From: Pseudovibrio flavus | GTDB taxonomy: Bacteria > Pseudomonadota > Alphaproteobacteria > Rhizobiales > Stappiaceae | Length of the DNA stretch: 64,000 bases | Direction: 5' to 3' | NCBI RefSeq assembly: GCF_009711345.1 | Contig: NZ_SMMA01000064.1 | Coordinates: 124,001 to 188,000 of the forward strand | Part shown: piece after piece, positions 53,774-62,599 of the stretch | Position numbering within the stretch: the first letter of the stretch is position 1 | How the letters are laid out: the number at the start of each line of letters is the position of its first letter | Notes under the pieces: model-generated | The model's input: only the letters and a program-made list of their open reading frames with translations | Databases searched by the model: none | What the model was told of the DNA's origin: nothing | Made by a program: the position numbers and the translations under genes

Positions 53774-54700
53774 TTAAAGCGGCAGTGCAGCCACAATCGT
53801 AATAGTGAACGCCGACAGGAAGGTTGTTACCAAAATAACCTCGCTCAGCAGATCCACCCTCGCCCGATACTGAATGCCCAGCACAAAGGTTAGAACACCA
53901 CAAGGTCCGGCAGCCACGAGCACACCTTGAGGGACCCAGAAGTCTGACAGCGAAAACACCGGAACGAACAAAAGCCACGCAACGACTGGAATAAACACCA
54001 GCTTCATGAAGGTGATCGCCATCATGATTTTGCGCTCACCGCCAAGCTGCTGCTGGCTAAGCACAATGCCAAGCGCAAACAACGAACATGGTGCAGAGGC
54101 GTTACCCAGAAAACGGCTATAGACCCCGAAACCGTTATCCAGCGAGAAGCCTGCAAAGTTCACCAGAGTACCCAGCACCAGCGCCATGATATTCGGGTTC
54201 TTTACGAAGTTCTTGGCCAGATTGACGAGTGGATTGCCCTCCTGCTTCTTACTGGTCATCTCCAACACAAGGATCGTACCGCCAAGCAGAATAATGTTGT
54301 CGACAACGATTACGGAAATCACCGGAAGAGTGGAATCCGCACCGTGCAACAATTCGGCAATCGGCAAAATCACAAAGGTATGGTTACAGAACGCTGTCGC
54401 CATGCCCAGCAGCAAGCTTTCTGTAAACGACCTTTTGAAGACGAGGCGAGCAAGACAGAACGTTGCCGCATAGACAAACAGTTCCGCGCCCAAATAACCA
54501 AGAACATAGAAATAATCGAACTGTTCGAATGGTGCTTCAGCGACCAATATGAACAAGAGCGGAGGGAGAAGAACGTAGAATACGGTCTTGTTAATTACGC
54601 GAGCATCCGCGTCATCAAAGTATTTAATCTTGCCTACAATGTAGCCGATCAATACAGCACAGAAAATCGGCAAGACAACATTGAGAAATATATCAAGCAC
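53774..54700 (-). CDS. AEC family transporter (tandem copy 2)
   Basis: This 308-residue paralogue lies next to copy 1. The same blocks are present: LPPLLFILVAEAPFEQFDY, FCNHTFVILPIAELLHGADSTLPVI, and VAAGPCGVLTFVLGIQYRARVDL. The start is GTG 54700, preceded by AGAGGAAA. A 92-base gap separates it from copy 1, so they may be co-transcribed with copy 2 first. Conservation of the NHTF and GPCGVL motifs in both implies both are functional; differing N-termini may reflect different substrates. The third AEC gene at 19.1 kb lacks these motifs. Confidence 0.9.
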   Translation of the reverse strand: MLDIFLNVVLPIFCAVLIGYIVGKIKYFDDADARVINKTVFYVLLPPLLFILVAEAPFEQFDYFYVLGYLGAELFVYAATFCLARLVFKRSFTESLLLGMATAFCNHTFVILPIAELLHGADSTLPVISVIVVDNIILLGGTILVLEMTSKKQEGNPLVNLAKNFVKNPNIMALVLGTLVNFAGFSLDNGFGVYSRFLGNASAPCSLFALGIVLSQQQLGGERKIMMAITFMKLVFIPVVAWLLFVPVFSLSDFWVPQGVLVAAGPCGVLTFVLGIQYRARVDLLSEVILVTTFLSAFTITIVAALPL

Positions 54701-54781
54701 AGGACCATTTCCTCTTTGCGTTAATCAACGCCTACAGGAAATTCCGTGCTTCAACGAGTTAGGGTTATTTCTCAGATAAAG

Positions 54782-54813
54782 GAAACCTGCCCCGTTTCTC
54801 TGGAGCAGGTTTC
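54782..54813 (-). terminator. Terminator-like hairpin after the DUF1737 gene
   Basis: GAAACCTGC / GCAGGTTTC spans 32 bases and is perfectly paired over nine positions, 20 bases beyond the DUF1737 stop codon. On the minus strand it is followed by CTTTATC. Confidence 0.6.
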
Positions 54814-54832
54814 AAACTGGCAAGTAAATATA

Positions 54833-55042
54833 TCAGTACTGACCGAGCTTTGTTTCGCCTTTTACAAAGGTCTCTTCAGGAACATGCTTGATAACAGCCT
54901 GTCCGCACATGGTCACACCTTTGGTCGCGTCGTAGGTCATGGTTGGAGAGCCATGAAGTTCCCAACCCTTGTTGAGCGCTTCACTCACGCGGTGACAAAA
55001 TTCAGAGGTATCTGGTTCGGTGATCAGACGATAAAGACGCAT
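54833..55042 (-). CDS. DUF1737 family small protein
   Basis: This 69-residue protein carries the DUF1737 pattern: MRLYRLITEPDTSEFCHRVSEALNKGWELHGSPTMTYDATKGVTMCGQAVIK. Members are small beta-alpha-beta proteins, often found as domains in larger proteins of unknown function; here it is free-standing. ATG 55042 is used because the residues upstream are not conserved. It lies just upstream of the tandem AEC genes on the same strand and downstream of the lyase gene. Confidence 0.85.
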   Translation of the reverse strand: MRLYRLITEPDTSEFCHRVSEALNKGWELHGSPTMTYDATKGVTMCGQAVIKHVPEETFVKGETKLGQY

Positions 55043-55129
55043 TGCAAGTCTCTTCACTACAATTGAAACGGGATGGGAACCTAACAAAATTAGCTGCGGA
55101 AAACCAGAAGGCTCCGGCGCACTAATCTG

Positions 55130-56029
55130 TTACTCACCCCGCCCTTCAATCGCCTGTGCAATCATAACTGTGCGCTCTGCCATCTGGGCATGCAGACGCT
55201 CCACCATCTTGCCTTCAACCTGAACAGCGCCTTTGCTTGCACTTTCTGGCAACTCGAACGCAGCGATGATTTTCTTCGCCCACTCCACTTCGGCAGTACT
55301 TGGCGCGAAGATACGATTGGCCGCTTCAATCTGTTTTGGATGGATAAGCGTCTTGCCATTCATCCCAAGATCCGCCCCTTGCTCACACTCGGCCGCAAAA
55401 CCATCGAGGTCGGCGAAATCGTTGTAAACGCCATCCAGAACATCAACACCAGCAACGCGGGCAGCGGCTACACCCGTCATCAACCACGGCAAAAAGGCCA
55501 TGCGCTGATTAGAAAAGCGCGCACCGCTCTCCTTAGCCAGGTCATTGGTACCCATCACAAAAACGGTGACCGGATACAACGGATCGCTTGCTGCCAGCGC
55601 TATTTCCTTGGCATTGAGCATGGCAAGCGGTGTTTCCAACATCGCCCAAAGCGCGGTAGGTTCTGCCTGTAGCTCTCCAAGAACCTGACGAACATAAGCA
55701 AGGTCTTCGGCGCTGCTTACTTTGGGAATAGCGATGGCATCGGCCCCAGCTTGTACTGCTGCTGCCAAGTCTTCAGCGCCCCAGTCCGTCTCCAGCCCGT
55801 TGATACGAATGACAACTTCGCGGTGACCGTAACCACCCGCTTTCACCGCAGCGCACACCTGCTCTCTGGCGACAGCTTTAGCATCAGGCGCAACAGCATC
55901 TTCCAGATCGAGAATAAGCCCGTCCGCATCCAGCTGCTTGGCTTTTTCCAGCGCTCTAGCATTAGAGCCCGGCATATAAAGCACACTCCGGCGCGGCCTA
56001 AATTCACTGTCTTTGGCTTCAGGTGTCAT
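55130..56029 (-). CDS. CoA-ester lyase, HpcH/HpaI aldolase (CitE-like) family
   Basis: This 299-residue enzyme of the CitE/malyl-CoA lyase family cleaves or forms a C-C bond in a CoA ester such as citryl-, malyl- or beta-methylmalyl-CoA. The N-terminal SVLYMPGSNARALEKAKQLDADGLILDLEDAVAP holds the Mg-binding Asp/Glu set. VVIRINGLETDWGAEDL and AMLETPLAMLNA supply further acid residues, and GMNGKTLIHPKQIEAANRIFAP the later conserved block. The specific substrate cannot be told from sequence alone. It is upstream of the DUF1737 gene and downstream of the DMT transporter gene, with 88- and 76-base gaps. Confidence 0.88.
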   Translation of the reverse strand: MTPEAKDSEFRPRRSVLYMPGSNARALEKAKQLDADGLILDLEDAVAPDAKAVAREQVCAAVKAGGYGHREVVIRINGLETDWGAEDLAAAVQAGADAIAIPKVSSAEDLAYVRQVLGELQAEPTALWAMLETPLAMLNAKEIALAASDPLYPVTVFVMGTNDLAKESGARFSNQRMAFLPWLMTGVAAARVAGVDVLDGVYNDFADLDGFAAECEQGADLGMNGKTLIHPKQIEAANRIFAPSTAEVEWAKKIIAAFELPESASKGAVQVEGKMVERLHAQMAERTVMIAQAIEGRGE

Positions 56030-56105
56030 GCGAACCTCCCCATGCGCATAAAACTGACCATGAGTTGTAACTGAATTTGCTGCACTGCACCACTACCCGT
56101 AAGAG

Positions 56106-57002
56106 CTATTGTGAAGCCGCTAGAGAACGCCGGAAGATCAGATCCTTTGCAGCCACCACAGCACCAAGAACGATAAGCAGGCAGGAGGCAACAACGGGCA
56201 TGGTGAGCGAGCCAAACCCCAGCAAGATCATCAAAAGCGTAGAAAGAAGAGGCGCGGCATAGGCGCTTGCTCCCAAAATCTGAATATCGCCGTGCTTCAT
56301 GCCGATGTCCCATGTGAAGAACGAAAGGCCAAGCGGGAAAAGCCCCATGCCGACAATCGCCGCCCATTGCACTGCTGTCTGCGGAAACTGGGTTTCTTCA
56401 AAAAGCAAGTGAGCGCCAAGGGATAGAACCGCGGTGGCAATACAAAACCCACCGACAGCATCCGTTGGAACGGAAGGAAAGCGGCGAGAAAGCACCGAAT
56501 AGGAAGACCAGAAAAGTGCCGCTGCCAGCGCGCACAAGTAGCCAAGCCAGTACTCGTCGCTAACGGCCAGAGAGCCATCTTTCATCAGCAAAACACCGAC
56601 ACCCAAGAGGCCCAGAAGGACGCCGATGATATGGTGGATGCGCAGGCGCTCGCCCGGCAAAAGCGCCGAGAACACAACAATCAAAACCGGCCATAGGTAG
56701 TTGATGAGGTTCGCCTCAAGTGGCGGTGCGTTGCGCAGACCTAGAAAATAAAAGGCGTGATACCCGAAAAGCCCAGCAACACCCAGCAGCCACACCCGTT
56801 TCGGCTGACGCAAGCTGCTAAACCCGCGACCAGTTACAGCAAGGCGCGCCATCGCCAAACCGCCGGAAATCGCAAAACACATGGCATTGAGCAGAAACGG
56901 CGGAACCGTGCCGGAAGCCGCGCCGAACGGACCAAGAAAAGACCACATGAAGATCGTGGAGAAGCCGATCATGGTCGCTGTTTGACGCGAAAAACTATTC
57001 AT
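56106..57002 (-). CDS. EamA/DMT family transporter
   Basis: This 298-residue inner-membrane exporter of the drug/metabolite (EamA) family has ten predicted helices in two five-helix repeats. Family marks include FGYHAFYFLGLRNAPPLEANLINYLWPVLIVVFSALLPGERL (end of repeat 1) and SAYAAPLLSTLLMILLGFGSLTMPVVASCLLIVLGAV (end of repeat 2). It resembles the YddG aromatic amino-acid exporter branch; the substrate is not certain. The start is ATG 57002. It precedes the lyase gene on the same strand. Confidence 0.88.
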   Translation of the reverse strand: MNSFSRQTATMIGFSTIFMWSFLGPFGAASGTVPPFLLNAMCFAISGGLAMARLAVTGRGFSSLRQPKRVWLLGVAGLFGYHAFYFLGLRNAPPLEANLINYLWPVLIVVFSALLPGERLRIHHIIGVLLGLLGVGVLLMKDGSLAVSDEYWLGYLCALAAALFWSSYSVLSRRFPSVPTDAVGGFCIATAVLSLGAHLLFEETQFPQTAVQWAAIVGMGLFPLGLSFFTWDIGMKHGDIQILGASAYAAPLLSTLLMILLGFGSLTMPVVASCLLIVLGAVVAAKDLIFRRSLAASQ

Positions 57003-57196
57003 CGTTGCAAGCCAAATTGAAAAACACCAAATCAGGAAAAATCCATATCGGCCCTGAAGTGATTTTTCAATGCAATCAATGGCTACATTAAATTGGTCGA
57101 GGATTTACGCGTCGCTACGGAATACTCACTTGATTTGGGACTGAATTTCGCGTCACTGTATATCTGGGAAATTTATGGGACAGGAAAAAGAAGAGC

Positions 57197-57658
57197 ATGA
57201 GTGACCTGACAATCAGAGTCCTTGATTATAGCGACGCCCCTACGCTCGCAGTACTTATTGCAGAAAACGCACAAGCCGTACGCCGCGGAGCGCCACGCCG
57301 CCCTGATGAAGTGTACGCTGAACGTGTTCTGGGTGATAAAACCGCAGAGTTGATCGGCGCCTTTGACGGGGACACCTTGATCGGCTTCGCGATATTTTTC
57401 GACCTGCCAGACCTAATCACCGGCTTCCGCGTTGGCCAGTTGGACGACATTTACGTACAGCCAGAATATCAGGGCAAAGGCATCGGCAAAGCGCTGATCG
57501 GCTTTATCGCTGCTGCTGGCAAAGAGCGTGAATGGTCTCACGTACGCTGGATGGTTTCCGAGAACAAAGACTTCGGCAGCGATCTTTACAAGCGCATTGG
57601 CGAACCTGGCGAAGAAAAGACTTACAACGTTTCTTTGGACCGCTTGGCAGACGCCTAA
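57197..57658 (+). CDS. GNAT family N-acetyltransferase
   Basis: This 153-residue acetyltransferase has the acetyl-CoA loop in QLDDIYVQPEYQGKGIGKALIGFIAAAGKE (Q-G-K-G-I-G-K). An N-terminal strand-helix (IRVLDYSDAPTLAVLIAENAQAV) precedes it, and WMVSENKDFGSDLYKRIGEPGEEKTYNVSL closes the fold. The end resembles diamine or amino-acid acetyltransferases, but the substrate is not assignable. ATG 57197 follows AAAAGAAG. It is divergent from the EamA gene and converges on the DUF2125 gene. Confidence 0.9.
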   Translation: MSDLTIRVLDYSDAPTLAVLIAENAQAVRRGAPRRPDEVYAERVLGDKTAELIGAFDGDTLIGFAIFFDLPDLITGFRVGQLDDIYVQPEYQGKGIGKALIGFIAAAGKEREWSHVRWMVSENKDFGSDLYKRIGEPGEEKTYNVSLDRLADA

Positions 57659-57700
57659 TCGGCTCGCATCCCTTAAAGGGAGTTCAGATTTAGAAGACCT

Positions 57701-57747
57701 AAGGGCGCGGCGCTGACACTTTTCAGCAGCACGCGCCCTTCGCTTTT
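57701..57747. terminator. Terminator between the GNAT and DUF2125 genes
   Basis: AAGGGCGCG / CGCGCCCTT closes a long stem with an inner GCTGA...TCAGC helix. TTTT occurs a few bases beyond on the plus strand. It is placed between converging genes. Confidence 0.55.
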
Positions 57748-58786
57748 AGAAAAGCGGTGGAACTGGTCCGAGATCAATAAAGACCAAGCGGGCGCGGCCA
57801 TTCTTCAAAGTGATTGGCAGCCGAATGACGGCTTTGCCATCAGCTTGCGCCCCTGATCCAAATGTCTTCATAGTCGTTTGAATGGATTTTGGAGCTTTAG
57901 ACCCCTCAGGGAAGAACGGCGCCATAACGTGCGCCAGTCCCTCAATCCCTTCAATCGTTACAGGAAGGTCACCAGAAAGGCGTCCTTGTTGATCAACTGA
58001 CAGCTCGCCTTGGGTTTCCAGCACCAGATCTCCCAGCTGTACCCGTAGGGATTTCAGGGAAATATCTATCCCCTCGGCTGCAAACAGATCCTCTAATGAC
58101 CTGTGCTTGCCGTTCACCAACCCCATACCGTCGTTGAGCGTTAGGACAAAAGAAACGTCAGCATCAGGCAGCCTGTTTGCTTGCTCGAGCAGTTTGAAGC
58201 CGGAAAGTGAGCCTGCAACATCCATAGCTTGCGGCTGTTCTTCGTTCCGGCGGGTATGCAACTGCAGTTCCTGAGCACTCGCGCTCAAAGGTGCTTGGCG
58301 AGTTTCAACATCAAGCTCTAGTTCCCTTATCTCCAAGTCCAAACGGGAAAGAACCGGATTAACTTTCTGATCAACACCAAAACGGGCACTGGCGCGCGCA
58401 CTGGCCCATTCAGCATCCACGCTGGTATCTTGTGACGGCAAAACTGCGCTTGCTGGCCCATCAGCCTCTACAATCAAGCGGTTGGGCGTATAAGCCATTG
58501 TCACCGCCCGCAGGCCATCCAAGGTCAGTTTCTCGCCTGCGTTCTCAACGGAGAAGCGCGAGCAGTTCAATTGATAGCGAGCCGGAAAGCCGCTAAACGA
58601 ACGATCAGTGCACTCTAAGGCAGCTTGCTTGTCACTTGCATCAAACACTTCGGCCAGCCTCGCATCCAGCGAGTTCTTGCCGTAAAACCAGAAACCGGTC
58701 CAGCCGATACAGAAGAGAACCACCAGCCCAATCAGCACAAAGGTTGGCTTGCGCGGAGAGCTCTTCGGTTTAATGTCCTCGGACAT
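57746..58786 (-). CDS. DUF2125 family membrane-anchored protein
   Basis: This 346-residue protein has one N-terminal transmembrane helix (about residues 15-35, FVLIGLVVLFCIGWTGFWFYG). A long beta-rich periplasmic domain follows, of the DUF2125 family, which is conserved across Alphaproteobacteria and has no assigned role. It includes LECTDRSFSGFPARYQLNCSRFSVEN, a Cys pair that could form a disulfide, and the closing GRARLVFIDLGPVPPLF. The start is ATG 58786. It is divergent from the ChaC gene. Confidence 0.9.
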   Translation of the reverse strand: MSEDIKPKSSPRKPTFVLIGLVVLFCIGWTGFWFYGKNSLDARLAEVFDASDKQAALECTDRSFSGFPARYQLNCSRFSVENAGEKLTLDGLRAVTMAYTPNRLIVEADGPASAVLPSQDTSVDAEWASARASARFGVDQKVNPVLSRLDLEIRELELDVETRQAPLSASAQELQLHTRRNEEQPQAMDVAGSLSGFKLLEQANRLPDADVSFVLTLNDGMGLVNGKHRSLEDLFAAEGIDISLKSLRVQLGDLVLETQGELSVDQQGRLSGDLPVTIEGIEGLAHVMAPFFPEGSKAPKSIQTTMKTFGSGAQADGKAVIRLPITLKNGRARLVFIDLGPVPPLF

Positions 58787-58876
58787 AGATTACCCCCTTC
58801 TGGTTTTGATGCGATTGCACAAGGCTTAGGGGGCCTTTTTAGCGGTTACAACTGTTTTTTATATGAGTTTGTGCAT

Positions 58877-59401
58877 ATGAGCGATCTTTGGGTCTTTGGC
58901 TATGGAAGTTTGATGTGGCGGCCGGGCTTTGCCTACGAAGAAAAAGTTCCCGCCCTTTTACACGGCTCCCATCGTTCGCTCTGCGTTTATTCGTGGGTGC
59001 ATCGCGGCACTCAAGAACGGCCGGGATTGGTGTTTGGATTGGACCGCGGCGGAGCATGCCGCGGCATGGCCTATCGCGTTCATGCTGACAATATGGATGA
59101 AACCGTCGCGTACTTGCGCGAACGTGAGCAGCAGACGATGGTTTATAAAGAAACCTATCGCACCATAAAGCTGGGCAGCGCTGCCACGCAGAAAGTAACA
59201 GCCCTCACCTTTGTGGTAGACCGCGACCACCAGCAATATGCAGGCGCCCTGCCATTACAGCATCAGTTGGATATTGTGCGCGGCGCTATCGGTATGTCTG
59301 GTGAAAATCCCGAATATGTCATCAACACAGCGCAGCATATTCAAGAGCTTGGTATCAAAGACCATAATCTTGAATGGCTCGCCAACGCGCTAAAAGCCTA
59401 G
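58877..59401 (+). CDS. ChaC-type gamma-glutamylcyclotransferase
   Basis: This 174-residue enzyme is predicted to release 5-oxoproline from glutathione, limiting cytosolic glutathione. The substrate loop is VFGYGSLMWRPGF (the Y-G-S-L motif), the general-base Glu is likely in the YLREREQQTMVYKE stretch, and ACRGMAYRV with the terminal NPEYVINTAQHIQELGI marks the ChaC rather than GGCT type. ATG 58877 is used; the much longer open frame overlaps the divergent DUF2125 gene. The end overlaps the converging hypothetical gene by 4 bases. Confidence 0.92.
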   Translation: MSDLWVFGYGSLMWRPGFAYEEKVPALLHGSHRSLCVYSWVHRGTQERPGLVFGLDRGGACRGMAYRVHADNMDETVAYLREREQQTMVYKETYRTIKLGSAATQKVTALTFVVDRDHQQYAGALPLQHQLDIVRGAIGMSGENPEYVINTAQHIQELGIKDHNLEWLANALKA

Positions 59402-59757
59402 GCAGCACACAACGCAAGATCATCGAAAGCAGCTTTTCTATCCTCGTCACCCGTGGCGAGGAAATGCAGCAGCACAACACAATCTTCCGGCATCGGCTTT
59501 GGTAGACCGGCAGACAACATCTGCCCATCCTGATCTAACTGCCCAGACCAAACCAGTTCACTTTGATCTGCCTTCTTAACCACCAGAACGAGGCTATCGC
59601 TGTAGTGCTCCAACTCATCGGCAGGAACGCGTGTGAACAAATAGCGCTGACCCGAGCGGCCATGCCAGTAGGCAAAACGGTCTTCAAGGCCGAGCGCCTG
59701 TGCAACACTTGAGGCGGCGACTTTTGGCTGTCTTTGGGAAAACAGGGCGTACTGCAT
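59398..59757 (-). CDS. Hypothetical protein
   Basis: This 119-residue soluble protein has a mixed alpha/beta pattern (MQYALFSQRQPKVAASSVAQALGLEDRFAYWHGRSGQRYLFTRV, then SLVLVVKKADQSELVWSGQ). I do not recognise a domain. The length, ordered composition and clean start at ATG 59757 support a real gene. It overlaps the end of the ChaC gene by 4 bases and is followed by plsC on the same strand, upstream across a terminator. Confidence 0.65.
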   Translation of the reverse strand: MQYALFSQRQPKVAASSVAQALGLEDRFAYWHGRSGQRYLFTRVPADELEHYSDSLVLVVKKADQSELVWSGQLDQDGQMLSAGLPKPMPEDCVVLLHFLATGDEDRKAAFDDLALCAA

Positions 59758-59830
59758 ATCTCTTGTTCACACTTTGTTCGATTTCACACTCGAAATATAT
59801 AGAACAAAATATGAACAAACTGCTACCAAA

Positions 59831-59859
59831 AAAACGGCTATGAAACTCACAGCCGTTTT
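59831..59859. terminator. Bidirectional terminator downstream of plsC
   Basis: AAAACGGCT / AGCCGTTTT with an 11-base loop is symmetrical with A and T tails. It sits beyond the plsC stop codon and before the hypothetical gene. Confidence 0.85.
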
Positions 59860-59867
59860 CAATAGTT

Positions 59868-60671
59868 TTAGCTTTCCGCTGGCTGACGGGACCGTGCTAC
59901 CGCATTCGCTCGCTGCCTTTGGCGCGCTTCCTTGATGATGATATTGTCTGGCGTTTCTTTTGCCGCCTCATCCAGCAGGCGGTTCGACGCGTTTTCAATC
60001 CGAACCTGTAGCTGCTCCATGAACACTTCCATAGGCAAACCCGGTTCGATTGCTGGCAGGATCTCAGCTTTAATCGTGCCCGGGAAGCGGAAGAAACGAC
60101 GACGCGGCCAGTAGACACCTGAGTTGATCGCGACTGGAATAACCGGGCAATCAAGGTTTTTGTACAGGTGCGCAATACCGAATTTGTACTTCGGCTCGGC
60201 TCCAGCTGGACGACGTGTGCCTTCAGGGAAGATGATGATATTGCGGTCTTCAGCAATCGCTTCGCGGGCTTTTTCTGTCATTGCCGCAAGAGCAAGGGTG
60301 CGCTTACCACGATCAACCGGAATCTGGCGGAACTTGGCGGTGTACCAACCGAAAATCGGCACATAACGCAGCTCACGCTTCAAGATGAAGGTTGGATCAT
60401 GCAGCCCTGGCAACAGGGCAAAGGTTTCCCAAGCAGACTGATGCTTGGACGCAATGATACAGCCACCCTTTGGAATATTTTCCCAACCGGTAACTTCCGA
60501 GCGAACGCCAGCAACCCAACGCAGCAGGAATACCTCGATATGCGACCAGACCGGCAAAACCCAGACACCCCAGCGGCGCGGCAATAGGAACACCGGACTT
60601 GCAACAATCATCAGCACAAACGTGGTGAGATAGAACAGAAAATTAAACAGTAAAGATCGAGCGTAAATCAT
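59868..60671 (-). CDS. plsC: 1-Acyl-sn-glycerol-3-phosphate acyltransferase (PlsC), HX4E variant
   Basis: This 267-residue membrane acyltransferase places the second acyl chain on lysophosphatidic acid. The acyltransferase motif I reads CIIASKHQSAWETFALL: the His is present, but the usual Asp of HX4D is Glu. Motif II is PVDRG, motif III IIIFPEGTRRPAG, and motif IV VIPVAINSG. Two N-terminal helices (about 8-30 and 35-52) anchor it, and the C-terminal tail is basic. ATG 60671 is used. The HX4E change is conservative and all other motifs are intact, so activity is expected. Confidence 0.9.
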   Translation of the reverse strand: MIYARSLLFNFLFYLTTFVLMIVASPVFLLPRRWGVWVLPVWSHIEVFLLRWVAGVRSEVTGWENIPKGGCIIASKHQSAWETFALLPGLHDPTFILKRELRYVPIFGWYTAKFRQIPVDRGKRTLALAAMTEKAREAIAEDRNIIIFPEGTRRPAGAEPKYKFGIAHLYKNLDCPVIPVAINSGVYWPRRRFFRFPGTIKAEILPAIEPGLPMEVFMEQLQVRIENASNRLLDEAAKETPDNIIIKEARQRQRANAVARSRQPAES

Positions 60672-60760
60672 TAGTCCGGATCACAAGCCATCGCCTAACT
60701 ATGGCCAAGGCCACATCAGACATCTATTCGGTTAAGGGAGGCACTGACGTTTATACAGGT

Positions 60761-61489
60761 CTAGGTAAGCGCCAACTCCACACGCGTTCGCACGAGGATA
60801 TACTTTACAAATTCGCGAAGGAGAAGCTTTGTTGTTGCCCAGCTCTTGTACCACTCCTGCAATTTTAGCCCAGTGTGGAAGACAGGAGCAGGCTTAAGTT
60901 CGATTTCTGGCAGTTGGTGCTGCAACTCCAACAGCGCTCTTGGCATGTGGTAGGCGCTAGTCACCACAAGCAGTGAGTCAAAGGCGTTGTTTCTCACCCA
61001 AAGCGCTGTTTCTTCTGCATTCCCAACAGTATTGAGTGCTTTACGGTCCAAATCGACACAGCAATCAAACAAGGCGATCTGCTGCGACGTAAGACGGGCG
61101 ATTTGCTGGGCTGTTGTCTGCGGATTAACGCCAGAGATTAGCAAACGCTTGGCTTTTCCTTCCGCCAACATGTTCAATGATTTTGAAATGCGCTCACGCC
61201 CGCCTGTGAGCACAACAATACCCTCTGCATATTCAGGGGGATGTTCCAAGGAGGGGGTTAGCGATGAGACAAACCACGAAAATCCTGTGAAGAACGCAAC
61301 CAGAAAGAGGGAAACAGAAACGCACGCAGCCAGAAATAACCGGCGCAGCAGTTTCCGCCACGAAAACGCCCGTTTTCGCACCTCTTTTGCAGACACTTTT
61401 GCCTGTCTGTTTTGCTCTTTTGGAACACCAGTTTGCCGCAGAAAATCATTAGGTTCTGGCTGCGTGTGTTCCCGAATTTCGCTTGCCAT
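60761..61489 (-). CDS. YdcF/DUF218 family membrane protein
   Basis: This 242-residue protein of the DUF218 (YdcF, SanA, ElyC) family has one N-terminal membrane helix (about residues 48-70, LFLAACVSVSLFLVAFFTG) and a Rossmann-like domain. Family marks are IVVLTGGRERISKSLNMLAEGKAKRLLISGVNP, the catalytic-like DLDRKALNTVGNAEETALWV, and LVVTSAYHMPRALLEL. Members affect envelope or peptidoglycan lipid-carrier metabolism. It lies between plsC and ftsX on the same strand, 48 bases after the ftsX stop codon, and may share their transcript. Confidence 0.9.
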   Translation of the reverse strand: MASEIREHTQPEPNDFLRQTGVPKEQNRQAKVSAKEVRKRAFSWRKLLRRLFLAACVSVSLFLVAFFTGFSWFVSSLTPSLEHPPEYAEGIVVLTGGRERISKSLNMLAEGKAKRLLISGVNPQTTAQQIARLTSQQIALFDCCVDLDRKALNTVGNAEETALWVRNNAFDSLLVVTSAYHMPRALLELQHQLPEIELKPAPVFHTGLKLQEWYKSWATTKLLLREFVKYILVRTRVELALT

Positions 61490-61537
61490 ACCCTAACATA
61501 ACATCAAATTTCGTTGTTTTTTAAACGGAAAGACTCG

Positions 61538-62599
61538 CTATTCCATGTTGGAAAGGTGCGAGTGAACTGCCAGCCGCGACGTAAACGCGGTAAGCGCTGC
61601 AACAAGCAACACCACAGCAGCAACACCAACGTAACCCGTTACACCCACCGACACAGATCCAACAAGCGCTTGCAGTTGGCTTGAAAATGCTTGTCCCGCC
61701 TTTGTAGCTCCGCCCATAAACTCGGCTAGAAGGAACAATAGCACAGCAACACCGCCGCCTATGCCACCGCCTTTAAGGCCCAGCCAAAGGAAGTGCTTTT
61801 GAAACTGGCGTGCAACAAAGCTGTTTTCCGCGCCAACAAAGTGCAGCACTTCAACAACTTCCTTGTTCCCCGCCATAGCTGCCCTTGTCGCAAACACCAC
61901 CGACAAAATCATCGAAATAAGCACAAGAACCAGAACGGCAAACCCGCCGATAACAATGGCGTTGGCCATGGCAGAAAGTTGTCTTGTCCAAAGCCGGTGA
62001 TCATCAAGGCTCGCGCCGCGAATATCGCTTTCCACCTGTTGTTTTAGCTCATTGATATCAAGCTGCTCAGGCGCGCTAATTTCTACCAAAATGATGCGCG
62101 GCACAGGCAACTCTTCAAGCTGCAAACCAGCCCCTAGCCAAGGAGAAAGCAGGTCTTCCGTTTCCTTGTCAGAGAAGGCTCTCGCCTGTCCGACACCCGG
62201 AAACTCTTGAACCAGAGCAATTGTCCTGTCGATCTCGCGCAACATATTGATGCCCTCGGTCGGACGGATCTGGATGGTCACCTCACGCACCAGATCATTA
62301 CTCCAGTCGTTGGCTGCATCTTGCACAATGCTCACAAAGCCAACGGTAAGGCAGGCCAGAAAACTCATGATCGCCACAACCAGCATCAAAGCGCTGCCCA
62401 CCACGTTTTGCGGCGGTACGATTGGCGCTGTTGGCCTGTGGGATTGGCGTTTGCGCTTTCTGGAAGGCTGCGCCGCTGTAGGCGCTTGCTTGGCTGCAGG
62501 CCGAGTGCCCTTCCCCGCAGCAGGCTTTGGCTGCGCCGAACCTTGACGCTTCTGCTGCATGTCGCTGCGCGGGGCGCTTGGTCCACGTCGATCAGTCAT
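61538..62599 (-). CDS. ftsX: Cell division protein FtsX
   Basis: This 353-residue membrane component of the FtsEX ABC-like complex activates septal peptidoglycan hydrolases. The first 60 residues form a basic Pro/Gln/Lys-rich cytoplasmic tail. A transmembrane helix follows (about 66-92, VVGSALMLVVAIMSFLACLTVGFV), then a periplasmic loop of about 120 residues that recruits the hydrolase adaptor. Three C-terminal helices include the MacB/FtsX-like VVFATRAAMAGNKEVVEVLHFVGAENSFVARQFQ. The start overlaps the ftsE end by 8 bases, giving coupled translation. Confidence 0.93.
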   Translation of the reverse strand: MTDRRGPSAPRSDMQQKRQGSAQPKPAAGKGTRPAAKQAPTAAQPSRKRKRQSHRPTAPIVPPQNVVGSALMLVVAIMSFLACLTVGFVSIVQDAANDWSNDLVREVTIQIRPTEGINMLREIDRTIALVQEFPGVGQARAFSDKETEDLLSPWLGAGLQLEELPVPRIILVEISAPEQLDINELKQQVESDIRGASLDDHRLWTRQLSAMANAIVIGGFAVLVLVLISMILSVVFATRAAMAGNKEVVEVLHFVGAENSFVARQFQKHFLWLGLKGGGIGGGVAVLLFLLAEFMGGATKAGQAFSSQLQALVGSVSVGVTGYVGVAAVVLLVAALTAFTSRLAVHSHLSNME

